This document shows, piece after piece, positions 37,641 through 46,750 of a stretch of 64,000 nucleotides of DNA (positions are counted from its first letter, which is position 1; each line of letters begins with the position of its first letter). A model generated the notes under the pieces. The model was not told the origin of the DNA. It was given only the letters and a program-made list of their open reading frames with translations, and did no database searches. The position numbers were made by a program, and so were the translations under genes. The DNA is from Paragemmobacter ruber (GTDB lineage Bacteria > Pseudomonadota > Alphaproteobacteria > Rhodobacterales > Rhodobacteraceae), in the NCBI RefSeq assembly GCF_009908315.1, contig NZ_JAAATW010000001.1:1364001-1428000 (forward strand). The letters are read 5' to 3'.

Positions 37641-38270
37641 CTAGGCGGTGAAGCCGTGGCGGGCATGGAAGCGCGCGAGTTCGCGGGGGCCGGGCGCGGC
37701 ATCGGTGAAGAGTTCGACGTAAGAGGGGATACGGGCCATGCGGGTGGCGAGGGATTCGGTGACCTGCATGGAGATGTAGCCGATCTGCGTGAGATAGACG
37801 GCGCGGGCGCGGGTGTCGGCGTCCACCCCGGTGATGCCCCAACGGTGGTAGAGCGCGGTGAGGGCGGCGATGCGCGTGTCATCCTCGGCATGGAGGCGGG
37901 CGGTGATGGCGGGATCCTGCAACGCCCAGGCGCGGACGGCATGTTCGAGGCCGCTGTCGAAGGCGGTGTCGTCGAGAAAGCAGGAGATGACGTTCAGCAT
38001 CGCCTCGGCCCGGCTTTCGGCATAGGCGGCGCAGGCGGCGACAAGGCCGGTGGTGGTGCGGGCGACCCAAGCCTCGGCCATGGCGGAGAGCAGGGTGTCG
38101 CGGTCGGTGAAGTGCCAGTAAAAGCTGGTGCGCGCGATCTTCAGCCGTTTGGCAAGGGGCTGGATGCGGACGGCGTCGATCCCACCTTCGACGAGCAGGG
38201 CGAGGGCGGCGTCGAGCCAGACCTCGGGCGAGCCGCGCCATCCGGTTTCGGGTTGAGTGTCCTGCGTCAT
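37641..38270 (-). CDS. TetR-family regulator
   Basis: 209 codons from the ATG at 38270. A helix-turn-helix (AVRIQPLAKRLKIARTSFYWHF) and a C-terminal ligand domain (YTQIGYISMQVTESLATRMARI). It is divergent from the flavin oxidoreductase gene, and the 122-base gap holds an 11-bp inverted repeat at 38308-38350. It probably represses both genes in the absence of a substrate. Ligand unknown. Confidence 0.88.
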   Translation of the reverse strand: MTQDTQPETGWRGSPEVWLDAALALLVEGGIDAVRIQPLAKRLKIARTSFYWHFTDRDTLLSAMAEAWVARTTTGLVAACAAYAESRAEAMLNVISCFLDDTAFDSGLEHAVRAWALQDPAITARLHAEDDTRIAALTALYHRWGITGVDADTRARAVYLTQIGYISMQVTESLATRMARIPSYVELFTDAAPGPRELARFHARHGFTA

Positions 38271-38307
38271 GGGGGAAGGGTAGCGGCTGGGGGATGCGGT
38301 CGCAAGG

Positions 38308-38350
38308 AAATGTTCACAGGTGATTGCAAACTTGACAGGTGTGAACATTT
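38308..38350. promoter_or_regulatory. Inverted repeat operator between tetR and the oxidoreductase
   Basis: AAATGTTCACA (38308-38318) and TGTGAACATTT (38340-38350) are perfect 11-base arms 21 bases apart. TTGACA (38332-38337), a good -35 for the oxidoreductase gene, lies between them. The likely binding site of the divergent TetR protein. Confidence 0.65.
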
Positions 38351-38392
38351 TGCAGGATGCTGCCCTGATGCCACGCCCGGAGGCCGCGCCCC

Positions 38393-40429
38393 ATGTCGAA
38401 CGATCCCCTGTTGCAGCCCTATCGGTTGAAGCATCTGACCCTGCGCAACCGGATCATGACGACGAGCCATGAGCCCGCCTATACCGAGGACGGGATGCCG
38501 AAGGATCGCTATCGGCTGTATCATCTGGAGCGGGCGAAGGCGGGCGTTGCCATGGTGATGACGGCGGGGTCGGCCAGCGTCAGCCGCGACAGCCCGCCTG
38601 CCTTTGGCAATGTGCTGGTCTGGAAGGATGAGGTGGTGCCGTGGATGCGGCGGCTGGCCGATGACTGCCACGCGGCGGGCGCGGCGGTGATGATCCAGAT
38701 CAGCCATCTGGGGCGGCGGACGCGCTGGGACAAGGGCGACTGGCTGCCGGTGGTGGCGCCGGGGAAATCGCGGGAACCGGCGCATCGGGCCTTCCCCAAG
38801 ATCATCGAGGATTGGGATATCGCGCGGATCATCCGCGACTATGCCGATGCGGCGGAGCGGATGAAGGCAGCAGGTCTGGATGGGGTGGAGTTCGAATGTT
38901 ACGGCCATCTGATGGACCAGTTCATCAGCCCGCTGACCGCGGCGGCGGATGGGCCTTATGCGGGCACTCTGGACAACCGGTTGCGCTTTGCGATGGAGGT
39001 GCTGGCCGCCTGCCGCGAGAGGGTGGGGCCGGAGTTCCTGCTGGGGGTGCGCTATGTGGCGGATGAGGATGAGCCGGGCGGCATCCCCCCGGAAGAGGGG
39101 ATCGAGATGGCGCGGCGGTTCCGGGATTCGGGGCTGGTAGATTTCCTGAACATCATCCGGGGGCGGATCCATACCGATGCCGCGCTGACGGATGTGATCC
39201 CGGTGCAGGGGATGCGCGCCTCGCCCCATCTGGATTTTGCGGGGCGCGTGCGGGCCGAGGTGGGGCTACCCACCTTCCACGCGGCGCGCATCCCCGATGT
39301 GGCGACCGCGCGGCATGCGGTGGCGACCGGGCAGTTGGACATGGTGGGGATGACGCGGGCGCATATGGCGGACCCGCATATCGTGCGGAAGGTGATCGAG
39401 GGGCGGGAAGAGGATATCCGCCCCTGCGTGGGGGCGACCTATTGCCTTGACCGCATCTATCAGGGCGGCATGGCGCTGTGCATCCACAACCCGGCGACGG
39501 GGCGGGAAGAGACGATGCCGCATGTCATCACGCGGGCCGCAGGGGCGCGGAAGGTGGTGGTCGTGGGCGCGGGGCCGGCGGGGCTGGAAGCCGCGCGGGT
39601 GGCGGCGGAACGGGGGCACCGCGTGGTGGTGTTCGAGGCGGCGGATCAGCCTGGCGGGCAGGTGCGGCTGACGGCGCAATCGAAGCGGCGGGCCGAGATG
39701 ATCGGGATCATCGACTGGCGCATGGCGCAATGCGCGGCCCGGGATGTGGAGTTTCGGTTCAACACATGGGCCGAGGCCGCGGATGTGCTGGCCGAGCGGC
39801 CGGATGTGGTGATCGTTGCTACGGGCGGGATGCCCGAGACCGAGGTGCTGGAGGCGGGCAACGAGCTGGTGATCAGCGCGTGGGATATCCTGTCGGGCGA
39901 TGTGAAGCCGGGGGCGAATGTGCTGCTTTATGATGATGCGGGCGACCATACGGCGATGCAGGCGGCGCAGCTTCTGGCGGAAAGCGGGGCGGTGGTGGAG
40001 GTGATGACACCCGACCGCACCTTCGCGCCCGAGGTGATGGGGATGAACCTTGTTCCTTATATGCGGGCGATGCAGGACAAGGCGGTGACCTTCACCGTGA
40101 CCTACCGGCTGCTGGCCGTGGCGCGGGATGGCAACCGCCTGAAAGCGGTGATCGGGTCGGATTACCGGCGCGACCTGCGGCAGGAGCGGACGTTCGACCA
40201 GATCGTGGTGAATCACGGGACGCAGCCCTTGGCGCAGATCTATTTCGATCTGAAACCGCTGTCGGTGAACCTTGGCGCGGTGGATTACGAGGCGCTGATC
40301 GAGGGGCGCCCGCAGGAGATGACGGGCGGGCCGTCGGGGTTCCAGCTGTTCCGCATCGGGGATGCGGTCGAGGCGCGCAACACCCATGCGGCCATATATG
40401 ATGCGCTGCGGCTGGTGAAGGATCTGTAA
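38393..40429 (+). CDS. NADH:flavin oxidoreductase, DgcA/StcD-type demethylase
   Basis: 678 codons. An old-yellow-enzyme barrel (1 to about 345) is followed by a Fe-S segment and a Rossmann flavin/NAD domain (KVVVVGAGPAGLEAARVA). The Fe-S segment reads PCVGATYC...ALCIHNP, so one cysteine of the CxxCxxC pattern seen in trimethylamine dehydrogenase is Ala. DgcA and StcD, which N-demethylate dimethylglycine or N-methylproline, have this architecture. The exact substrate is not readable. It is under the divergent TetR. Confidence 0.85.
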   Translation: MSNDPLLQPYRLKHLTLRNRIMTTSHEPAYTEDGMPKDRYRLYHLERAKAGVAMVMTAGSASVSRDSPPAFGNVLVWKDEVVPWMRRLADDCHAAGAAVMIQISHLGRRTRWDKGDWLPVVAPGKSREPAHRAFPKIIEDWDIARIIRDYADAAERMKAAGLDGVEFECYGHLMDQFISPLTAAADGPYAGTLDNRLRFAMEVLAACRERVGPEFLLGVRYVADEDEPGGIPPEEGIEMARRFRDSGLVDFLNIIRGRIHTDAALTDVIPVQGMRASPHLDFAGRVRAEVGLPTFHAARIPDVATARHAVATGQLDMVGMTRAHMADPHIVRKVIEGREEDIRPCVGATYCLDRIYQGGMALCIHNPATGREETMPHVITRAAGARKVVVVGAGPAGLEAARVAAERGHRVVVFEAADQPGGQVRLTAQSKRRAEMIGIIDWRMAQCAARDVEFRFNTWAEAADVLAERPDVVIVATGGMPETEVLEAGNELVISAWDILSGDVKPGANVLLYDDAGDHTAMQAAQLLAESGAVVEVMTPDRTFAPEVMGMNLVPYMRAMQDKAVTFTVTYRLLAVARDGNRLKAVIGSDYRRDLRQERTFDQIVVNHGTQPLAQIYFDLKPLSVNLGAVDYEALIEGRPQEMTGGPSGFQLFRIGDAVEARNTHAAIYDALRLVKDL

Positions 40430-40471
40430 CGCCGGCCCCTGGCTTTTCCGGACGAACGCCCCCCTCCCCGG

Positions 40472-40497
40472 CCCCTCCCCCGCCAGCGGGGGAGGGG
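40472..40497. repeat. 12-bp GC inverted repeat
   Basis: CCCCTCCCCCGC and GCGGGGGAGGGG with a 2-base loop sit between convergent genes, inside a longer CCCC/GGGG-rich stretch with a second stem (CGCC-TTCA-GGCG). Such C-rich palindromes recur between genes in this family of bacteria and may end transcription both ways. Confidence 0.65.
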
Positions 40498-40567
40498 AGG
40501 ACGCCTTCAGGCGGCCGGGGTGGGGGTGGTGCGGGTGGAATTGGGTATTTGGGCCAAGATGAAGCGG

Positions 40568-41185
40568 CTAGCCTTTGGCCAGAAGCTCGGCCACGGGGGC
40601 ATTCTGGCGGGCGGTCGCGGCATGGAGGGCGGACAATGTCATCGCCTCATCCTTTACGAATTCGGTGAACATCTGATTGAGGTTGTTGAACAGAAGCTGG
40701 CCCACCGCCTGCGCATCCACATCGGCGCGGGCATAGCCGCGGCGCTGCAATTCGTGGATCAGGTCGCAGACCTGTGCGGCCAACTGGCCATCGAGTTCGG
40801 TGTAGCGGGCGGAGAAGGGGGTTCCCGGCGCTTCGATCGAGATGGCCATGGCGGTGCGCCACATCTCTTTCGACAGATAGTAGAGGGAATGGTCGAAATA
40901 GATGCCGAGCAGCGCGCCCAGCGTGCGGGCGATGTCATCTTGCGGATCGGCCACGATCGCCTTGCCAGCCTCGAGGACCTCTTCCACCTCCATCGACACG
41001 ATGGCGAGGAGGAGATCGCCCTTGTTGGTGAAGTAGTTGTAGAGCGTGCCGACCGACACCTCGGCCGCCTGGGCGATATCCTCGATCCGGATGGCGCCAT
41101 AGCCGTGGTCGCGGAACAGCCGCGCGGCCGCCTCGATGATGCGGCGGGTGCGGTCGGCCTTCTGTCTTTCACGCAGTCCAGTCAT
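40568..41185 (-). CDS. TetR-family regulator of the polyamine-type operon
   Basis: 205 codons. Helix-turn-helix (AIRIEDIAQAAEVSVGTLYNYFTNKGDLLLAIV) near residues 30-60 and a helical ligand domain. It is divergent from the ABC binding-protein gene; the gap contains AATTTTGA-N8-TCAAAATT. It is the likely local repressor of the transport and hydrolase operon. Confidence 0.9.
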   Translation of the reverse strand: MTGLRERQKADRTRRIIEAAARLFRDHGYGAIRIEDIAQAAEVSVGTLYNYFTNKGDLLLAIVSMEVEEVLEAGKAIVADPQDDIARTLGALLGIYFDHSLYYLSKEMWRTAMAISIEAPGTPFSARYTELDGQLAAQVCDLIHELQRRGYARADVDAQAVGQLLFNNLNQMFTEFVKDEAMTLSALHAATARQNAPVAELLAKG

Positions 41186-41208
41186 CGTTGCCGTTCGTAA
41201 ATTGCCCG

Positions 41209-41232
41209 AATTTTGACATTGACTTCAAAATT
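41209..41232. promoter_or_regulatory. Inverted repeat operator of the second TetR
   Basis: AATTTTGA (41209-41216) and TCAAAATT (41225-41232) are perfect 8-base arms around CATTGACT. TTGACA and TTGACT -35-like elements overlap it. A second smaller repeat, TTGA-N6-TCAA, follows at 41231-41244. Confidence 0.55.
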
Positions 41233-41303
41233 GAACGAACTCAATTCTTTTTCGTGATCGCGCCGCAGAGAAGCGCTGCACGGACCCCGACATGGAGAGA
41301 GAC

Positions 41304-42356
41304 ATGGCCCAGATTTCGACCCTTCCGCTGACTGCGGTCGCCTTGCTTGCGGTGGCGAGCCCGTCCTTTGCACAGGAACTGAACGCGCTGGTGTGGTGTG
41401 ACCATACCGATCCGGCGCTGATCGAGCCGTTCGAAGAGAAGTTCGGCGTGACGGTGAACCTGAAGGAATATGAGGGCACGGCGGCGGGTCTGGCGATCCT
41501 GGAGCAGTCGCAGCCCGGGGATTGGGATGTGCTGGTGATCGACGCGGTGGATGTGGGCCGCGCGGTGGAGGCGGGGTATCTGGCAGAACTGCCGGCGGAT
41601 CAGTTGCCGACGGCGGATTTCTTTCCCGAAGTGGTAATGGCCGAGAACAATACCGTGGACGGCAAGACCTATGCCGTGACGGAGAAGTTCGGCTACAACA
41701 CGATCTCTTTCGACAAGACCAAGGTCGATCCTGCCGACATGGAGGACATGGCCGCGCTGACGAGCGGCAAGTATGACGGGCGGATCGGGATCTATGACTA
41801 TTACCTGCCGGTGCTGGGCCTTGTGGCGCTGGGTCAGGGGATCAACACCGCCGATATCACGGCAGAGAACCTGCCCAGCCTGCGCGACCCGCTGATGGCG
41901 CTGCGGGCGGCGTCGAAGCAGGTGTCGGATGTGGTATCGGCGCAGACGGCGCTGGCCACGGGCGAGGTGGATATCGTCGTGGGCGGGGGCGAATGGCTGA
42001 CGGCGGTGCTGGCGGCGGACAATCCCAACCTTGACTGGACGATCCCGAAGCAGGGCGGCCTCCGCTGGGCGCAGTCGATCGGGGTGGTCGCCGGGTCGAC
42101 CCAGCCGGATCTGGCGCTGGAATTCGTGAAATACATCGTGTCGCCCCAAGGTCAGGCGAGGCTGGCAACGTCGTCCTGTTATTGGGGGATGCCTGCCAAT
42201 GCCAAGACGGGCGACGCCCTGACAATGGAAGAGCGGGCGGTGCTGCGCTGGAACGAGCAGACGGAGTATCTGCAGCGGGCGCAGCTTTACCCGATCCCGG
42301 ATGCGGCGCTGGATACGGCGATGCAGGATCTGTGGACCGAAATGCTGAACCAGTGA
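41304..42356 (+). CDS. Polyamine/guanidino-type ABC binding protein
   Basis: 350 codons from the ATG at 41304 (GGAGAGA upstream); an ATG at 41292 in frame is less good. Signal peptide MAQISTLPLTAVALLAVASPSFA; mature protein begins QELNALVWCDHTDPALIEPFEEKFGVTVNLKEYEG, the start of a PotD/PotF-like binding protein. It should capture a cationic compound in the periplasm. Its partner hydrolase is a ureohydrolase, so a guanidino compound is likely. Confidence 0.88.
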   Translation: MAQISTLPLTAVALLAVASPSFAQELNALVWCDHTDPALIEPFEEKFGVTVNLKEYEGTAAGLAILEQSQPGDWDVLVIDAVDVGRAVEAGYLAELPADQLPTADFFPEVVMAENNTVDGKTYAVTEKFGYNTISFDKTKVDPADMEDMAALTSGKYDGRIGIYDYYLPVLGLVALGQGINTADITAENLPSLRDPLMALRAASKQVSDVVSAQTALATGEVDIVVGGGEWLTAVLAADNPNLDWTIPKQGGLRWAQSIGVVAGSTQPDLALEFVKYIVSPQGQARLATSSCYWGMPANAKTGDALTMEERAVLRWNEQTEYLQRAQLYPIPDAALDTAMQDLWTEMLNQ

Positions 42357-42360
42357 CGCC

Positions 42361-43215
42361 GTGACGCTGGCAGCACGGGAAAGGCGGATGGGTTGGGGCC
42401 TTGTGGCCCCTGCCCTGCTTTGGACGGCGGCGTTCTTCGTGCTGCCCTTCGCCGCCATGGTCGCGCTGTCCTTCGCCCACATGGAGGGGCGCGAGGTGGT
42501 GCGGGGGTTCGACCCCGGCAATTACATCCGCATCTTCACCGACTGGACGATGCTGAAGGCGTTGATCAACAGCCTTGAGATCACGGTGGTGGTGACGGTG
42601 GTATCGGTCGTGCTGGCCTATCCGCTGGCCGCGATCATCGCGTTCCGGGTGCCTGCGCGGTGGCAGCGGCTGGCGCTGCTGCTGGCGGTGCTGCCGTTCT
42701 GGACGTCTTATGTGGTGCGGTCCTATGCGTGGCTGTTGGTGCTGGGCCAGAACGGGGTGGTGAACAAGGCGCTCTTGTCGCTGGGTCTGATTACGGAACC
42801 GTTGGAGATTGCGGCGACGCGCACGGCGACGGTGATCGGGTTTGTCCATTTCTTCGTGATGCTGCTGACGCTGACGATCTATGCGAACCTGATCCAGTTG
42901 TCGCCCAACTATGCGCGGGCGGCGGCGGATCTGGGGGCGGGGCGGTGGCAGACCTTCCGCCATGTGATCCTGCCCCTGACGCTGCCGGGGGTGGTGACGG
43001 GGGCGTTTCTGACCTTCGTGCTGTGCATCGGGGATTATATCACGCCGCAGATTCTGGGCGGCAATGCAGAGCTGACGCTGCCGCAGTTGATCATGCTGCA
43101 ATTGGGGCGGAGCGGGAATTTCCCGCTGGCTTCGGCCCTTTCGGTGGTGCTGATGGCGGTTGTGACGCTGGCCTATTTCGCCAGTAGCCGCTGGCTGCGG
43201 CTGGATCGGGTGTAG
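42361..43215 (+). CDS. ABC permease (PotB-like)
   Basis: 284 codons from a GTG; an ATG at 42388 is an alternative start. Six membrane helices and the EAA loop RAAADLGAGRWQTFRHVILPLTLPG. It is the first permease of the polyamine-type importer and lies four bases after the binding-protein stop. Confidence 0.9.
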   Translation: MTLAARERRMGWGLVAPALLWTAAFFVLPFAAMVALSFAHMEGREVVRGFDPGNYIRIFTDWTMLKALINSLEITVVVTVVSVVLAYPLAAIIAFRVPARWQRLALLLAVLPFWTSYVVRSYAWLLVLGQNGVVNKALLSLGLITEPLEIAATRTATVIGFVHFFVMLLTLTIYANLIQLSPNYARAAADLGAGRWQTFRHVILPLTLPGVVTGAFLTFVLCIGDYITPQILGGNAELTLPQLIMLQLGRSGNFPLASALSVVLMAVVTLAYFASSRWLRLDRV

Positions 43216-43218
43216 ATC

Positions 43219-43986
43219 ATGCGCGCGTTGTCATGGGCCTATCTGGCGGTGGCTTATGCCTTTGTATTCCTGCCGGTGGTGGTGCTGGTGGCCTTTTCCT
43301 TTCAGGATGGCCGCCTGCCGGTGCCGCCCTTTCAGGGGTTTACGCTGGACTGGTACGGGCGCGTGCTGGGCGAGCGGGACCTGATGGAGGCCTTGGTGAA
43401 TTCGGCGCTGGTGGCGGCGGTTTCGTCCCTGATCGCGCTGATCTTGGGGTTTCTGGCGGCCCATGCGCTGGCGCGGGTGCGGCTGCCGGGATCGGTGCTG
43501 ATGCGCGGGGTGCTGATCGCGCCGATGACGGTGAGCTATCTGATCATCGCGCTGGGTCTGCTGACGCTGTTCAATCAGGCGGGGGTGCGGCTGTCGCTGT
43601 GGACGGCGGGGGTGGGGCATGTGGTGATCAACCTGCCCCTGTGTTTCGCCATCACCTATGCGGCGATGGGCGACCAGCAGCGGAACGCCGAACGCGCGGC
43701 GCGCGATCTGGGCGCGCCGGAGTGGAAGGTCTTGGCCTTGGTCTCGGCGCCGATGCTGGCGGCGCCGTTGGCGGCGGCCTTTTTCCTGTCGGTCACCTTC
43801 AGTTGGGATGAGTTCATCATCGCCTTCCTGCTGACGCGGTTCGACGTGACCTTGCCGGTGGAGATCTGGTCGATGCTGCGGTCGGGGATTTCGCCTGCGA
43901 CCAATGCGGTGGGGTCGCTGGTGTTCCTTGTATCCGTGACGCTGGTGATCCTGCTGGAGGTTTTCGTGTTTCGGAGGGCGAAATGA
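43219..43986 (+). CDS. ABC permease (PotC-like)
   Basis: 255 codons. Membrane permease with EAA loop NAERAARDLGAPEWKVLALVSAPML. It pairs with the upstream permease, and its stop overlaps the ATPase start (ATGA). Confidence 0.9.
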   Translation: MRALSWAYLAVAYAFVFLPVVVLVAFSFQDGRLPVPPFQGFTLDWYGRVLGERDLMEALVNSALVAAVSSLIALILGFLAAHALARVRLPGSVLMRGVLIAPMTVSYLIIALGLLTLFNQAGVRLSLWTAGVGHVVINLPLCFAITYAAMGDQQRNAERAARDLGAPEWKVLALVSAPMLAAPLAAAFFLSVTFSWDEFIIAFLLTRFDVTLPVEIWSMLRSGISPATNAVGSLVFLVSVTLVILLEVFVFRRAK

Positions 43987-44981
43987 CGGCCGGTGTATCC
44001 ATCCGCGCGGTGACGCAGCGCTATGGCAGCGCGCTGGCGCTGGATGCCGTCGATCTGGAGATCGCGGCGGGGGAGTTCGTGGTGCTGCTGGGGCCTTCGG
44101 GATGCGGCAAGACCACGCTGTTGAACATCATCGGCGGGTTTGCCGAGCCGACTTCGGGCAGCGTGCTGATCGGCGGGCGGGATATGGCGGGGGTTGCGCC
44201 CAAGGATCGGCCCACGACGACGGTGTTTCAGGATTACGCCCTGTTTCCCCACATGACGCTGGCCGAGAATGTGGGGTTCGGGCTGCGGATGCGGGGGGTT
44301 TCGCGCGCAGCGCGCGACGCCAAGGCCGAGGAGATGCTGGCGCTGGTGGGGCTGGAGGGGCGCGCGGCGCGGCGGCCGCATGAGTTGTCGGGCGGGCAGC
44401 GGCAGCGGGTGGCGCTGGCGCGGGCCTTGGCGGTGGAGCCGGATGTGCTGCTGTTGGATGAGCCGCTGGGGGCGCTGGATCTGAAGCTGCGGCGGGCGAT
44501 GCAGGATGAGTTGAAGGCGATCCAGCGGCGGGTGGGAACGACATTCGTGCATGTCACGCATGATCAGGAAGAGGCGATGGCGATTGCCGATCGGATCGTG
44601 GTGATGAATGGCGGACGGATTGCCGATGTCGGCCCCCCGCGCGAGCTGTATCTGCGCCCGAAAAGCCTGTTTTCGGCAGGGTTCATGGGTGAGGTGAACA
44701 AGGTTCCCGTAAAGGGCGGCGCGGCGGCCTTTGGCCCGGTGGCGGTGCCGGACGGGGTGCTGTGCATCCGGCCCGAGGCGATATCAGAAGGGGGCCGCTT
44801 GCGGATCGGCCCCTGCCGCGTGGTGGAGACGGTGTTCTTTGGCACCTATCTGCGCGCCCATGTGGCGCCTTTGGCCGCGCCGGACCTGCGGCTGGTGGTG
44901 CATCTGCCGCAGGGGGCAGAGGTGGCGGCGGGGGCCGTGATGGACCTTGGCGCGCAGGATTTCACGGTGCTGGAGGCGTGA
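43983..44981 (+). CDS. ABC ATP-binding protein (PotA-like)
   Basis: 332 codons. Walker A GPSGCGKTT, Q-loop VFQDYALFPHMT, signature [15 protein letters not shown], Walker B LLLDEPLGALD, H-loop VTHDQEEAM, and a TOBE-like C-terminus (LCIRPEAI). This is the ATPase for the polyamine-type permeases. The stop overlaps the next gene's start (TGATG). Confidence 0.93.
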   Translation: MTAGVSIRAVTQRYGSALALDAVDLEIAAGEFVVLLGPSGCGKTTLLNIIGGFAEPTSGSVLIGGRDMAGVAPKDRPTTTVFQDYALFPHMTLAENVGFGLRMRGVSRAARDAKAEEMLALVGLEGRAARRPHELSGGQRQRVALARALAVEPDVLLLDEPLGALDLKLRRAMQDELKAIQRRVGTTFVHVTHDQEEAMAIADRIVVMNGGRIADVGPPRELYLRPKSLFSAGFMGEVNKVPVKGGAAAFGPVAVPDGVLCIRPEAISEGGRLRIGPCRVVETVFFGTYLRAHVAPLAAPDLRLVVHLPQGAEVAAGAVMDLGAQDFTVLEA

Positions 44982-45712
44982 TGGAGCGGGCAGGACCGGG
45001 GGATTGGTGGCGCGTGCGGCGGCTGGAGGACGGGGTGACCTGGATCGACGAGCCGCATATCCGCGAATTCTATCGCTGCAATGTCTGGCATGTGCGCGGG
45101 CGGGATGGCGACATGCTGGTGGATAGCGGGATGGGCGTGGTCTCTTTGCGCGACTGGGTGCCGCTGGTGACGGAGCGGCCCGTGCAGGCGGTGGCAAGCC
45201 ATACGCATTTCGACCATATCGGGTGCCATCATGAGTTTGACTGCCGCCTCTGCCATGGCGCGGAGGCCGAGATGATGCGGAACCCGACGCGGGCGGCGAC
45301 GCTGGCCGATCCCTATGTGACGGACGAGATTTTCACGGCGATGCCGCCCTTGCCCTATGCTTCGGTCACCTATCAGGTGAAGGCGGCGCCTGCGACGCGG
45401 CTGCTTTGGGATGGGGATGTGGTCGATCTGGGCGACCGGCAGTTCGAGGTGATCCACACGCCCGGCCATTCGCCGGGGGGGATCGCGCTGTGGGAGGCGG
45501 CGACGGGCATCCTGTTTTCGGGCGATATCGTCTATGATGGCGAATTGATCGAGGACACCTATCACGCCAATGCCGCCGATTATCACCGCAGCATGGTGCG
45601 GCTGTACGATCTGCCGGTGCGGGTGGTGCATGGTGGCCATTTCCCGAGTTACGGGCGCGCGCGGCATCGGCAGATCATCGGCGACTGGCTGAAGGCGAAG
45701 GAAAAGGCATGA
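44981..45712 (+). CDS. Metallo-beta-lactamase-fold hydrolase
   Basis: 243 codons from the ATG at 44981 overlapping the ATPase stop; an earlier in-frame start lies inside that gene. HTHFDH (residues 74-79 with Ser before) is the HxHxDH zinc motif; HTPGHSPGG and SGDIVYDG are the other metal loops and HGGHF the last His. The fold is shared by many hydrolases. Being inside the transport-ureohydrolase operon suggests a role in breaking down the imported compound or its product. Substrate unknown. Confidence 0.85.
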   Translation: MERAGPGDWWRVRRLEDGVTWIDEPHIREFYRCNVWHVRGRDGDMLVDSGMGVVSLRDWVPLVTERPVQAVASHTHFDHIGCHHEFDCRLCHGAEAEMMRNPTRAATLADPYVTDEIFTAMPPLPYASVTYQVKAAPATRLLWDGDVVDLGDRQFEVIHTPGHSPGGIALWEAATGILFSGDIVYDGELIEDTYHANAADYHRSMVRLYDLPVRVVHGGHFPSYGRARHRQIIGDWLKAKEKA

Positions 45713-46683
45713 AGACGTTCAACCAACCGCTGGGCGGGAACGAGATGGCACGCTTTGGCGGGCCTGCAACGATGATGCGCCTGCCGGCGGCGGCATCGCC
45801 CGAGGGGCTGGATGTGGCCTTCATCGGGATACCGATGGATCATGGCACGTCGAACCGCTCCGGCACGCGGCTTGGCCCGCGGCAGATCCGGGATGAAAGC
45901 CGGATGCTGCGGCCCTATAACATGGCGACGGGGGCGGCGCCGTTCGATCATTTGCAGGTGGCCGATCTGGGCGATGTGCCGATCAACACCTTTGATCTGA
46001 AAAAGACGGTGGACATCATCACCGACCATTACCGGGGGGTGCTGGCGGCGGGGGTGATCCCCTTGACGCTGGGGGGCGACCATACGCTGACATGGCCGAT
46101 CCTGCGGGCGATGAAGGAGAAGTACGGGCCGGTCGCGTTGATCCATATCGACGCCCATGCCGATATCAACGAACACATGTTCGGTGAGACGGTGGCGCAT
46201 GGCTGCCCGTTCCGCCGGGCGTGGGAGGATGGCTGCCTGATCAATGATCGCGTGTTCCAGATTGGGCTGCGCGGCACGGGCTATGCGGCGGATGATTTCG
46301 ACTGGGCGCGCGGGCAGGGCTGGACCGTGGTGCAGGCCGAGGAGTGCTGGGGCAAATCGCTGGTGCGCCTGATGGAGATCGTGCGCGAGAGGGTGGGCGA
46401 GATGCCGGTCTATATCAGCTATGACATCGACAGTCTGGACCCCGCCTTTGCACCGGGGACGGGGACGGTGGAGCCGGGCGGCCTGTCCACCTGGCAGGCG
46501 CTGGAGATCATCCGGGGCTGCGCGGGGCTGAACATCGTGGGGGGCGATCTGGTGGAGGTGTCGCCGCCCTATGATCCGTCGGGCAATACGGCGCTGATCG
46601 GGGCGAACCTGCTGTACGAGATGCTGTGCGTGCTGCCCGGCGTGCCGCAGCGGCCGTCGCGGTTTTCGGGGCTGACGTTCTAA
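45709..46683 (+). CDS. Ureohydrolase (agmatinase/guanidinopropionase family)
   Basis: 324 codons, ATGA overlap with the metallohydrolase gene. All manganese ligands are present: His125 in GGDHT, Asp148, His150 and Asp152 in HIDAHAD, Asp239 and Asp241 in SYDIDSLDPAFAPGT. The enzyme cuts a guanidino group to release urea. Agmatinase, guanidinopropionase and guanidinobutyrase share this form, and the ABC operon cannot tell them apart. It ends the operon before a bidirectional terminator. Confidence 0.9.
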   Translation: MKTFNQPLGGNEMARFGGPATMMRLPAAASPEGLDVAFIGIPMDHGTSNRSGTRLGPRQIRDESRMLRPYNMATGAAPFDHLQVADLGDVPINTFDLKKTVDIITDHYRGVLAAGVIPLTLGGDHTLTWPILRAMKEKYGPVALIHIDAHADINEHMFGETVAHGCPFRRAWEDGCLINDRVFQIGLRGTGYAADDFDWARGQGWTVVQAEECWGKSLVRLMEIVRERVGEMPVYISYDIDSLDPAFAPGTGTVEPGGLSTWQALEIIRGCAGLNIVGGDLVEVSPPYDPSGNTALIGANLLYEMLCVLPGVPQRPSRFSGLTF

Positions 46684-46709
46684 CCAGCGGTGCGCACGCC
46701 CGTAGCAAA

Positions 46710-46743
46710 AAGGCCCGGCGCTTGGCCGGGCCTTATTGGTTTT
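46710..46743. terminator. Bidirectional intrinsic terminator
   Basis: AAGGCCCGGC and GCCGGGCCTT form a 10-bp stem with a 5-base loop; TTATTGGTTTT follows on the plus strand and TTTTTGC on the minus. It ends both the ureohydrolase operon and the converging RND efflux operon. Confidence 0.85.
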
Positions 46744-46750
46744 AGGATAA

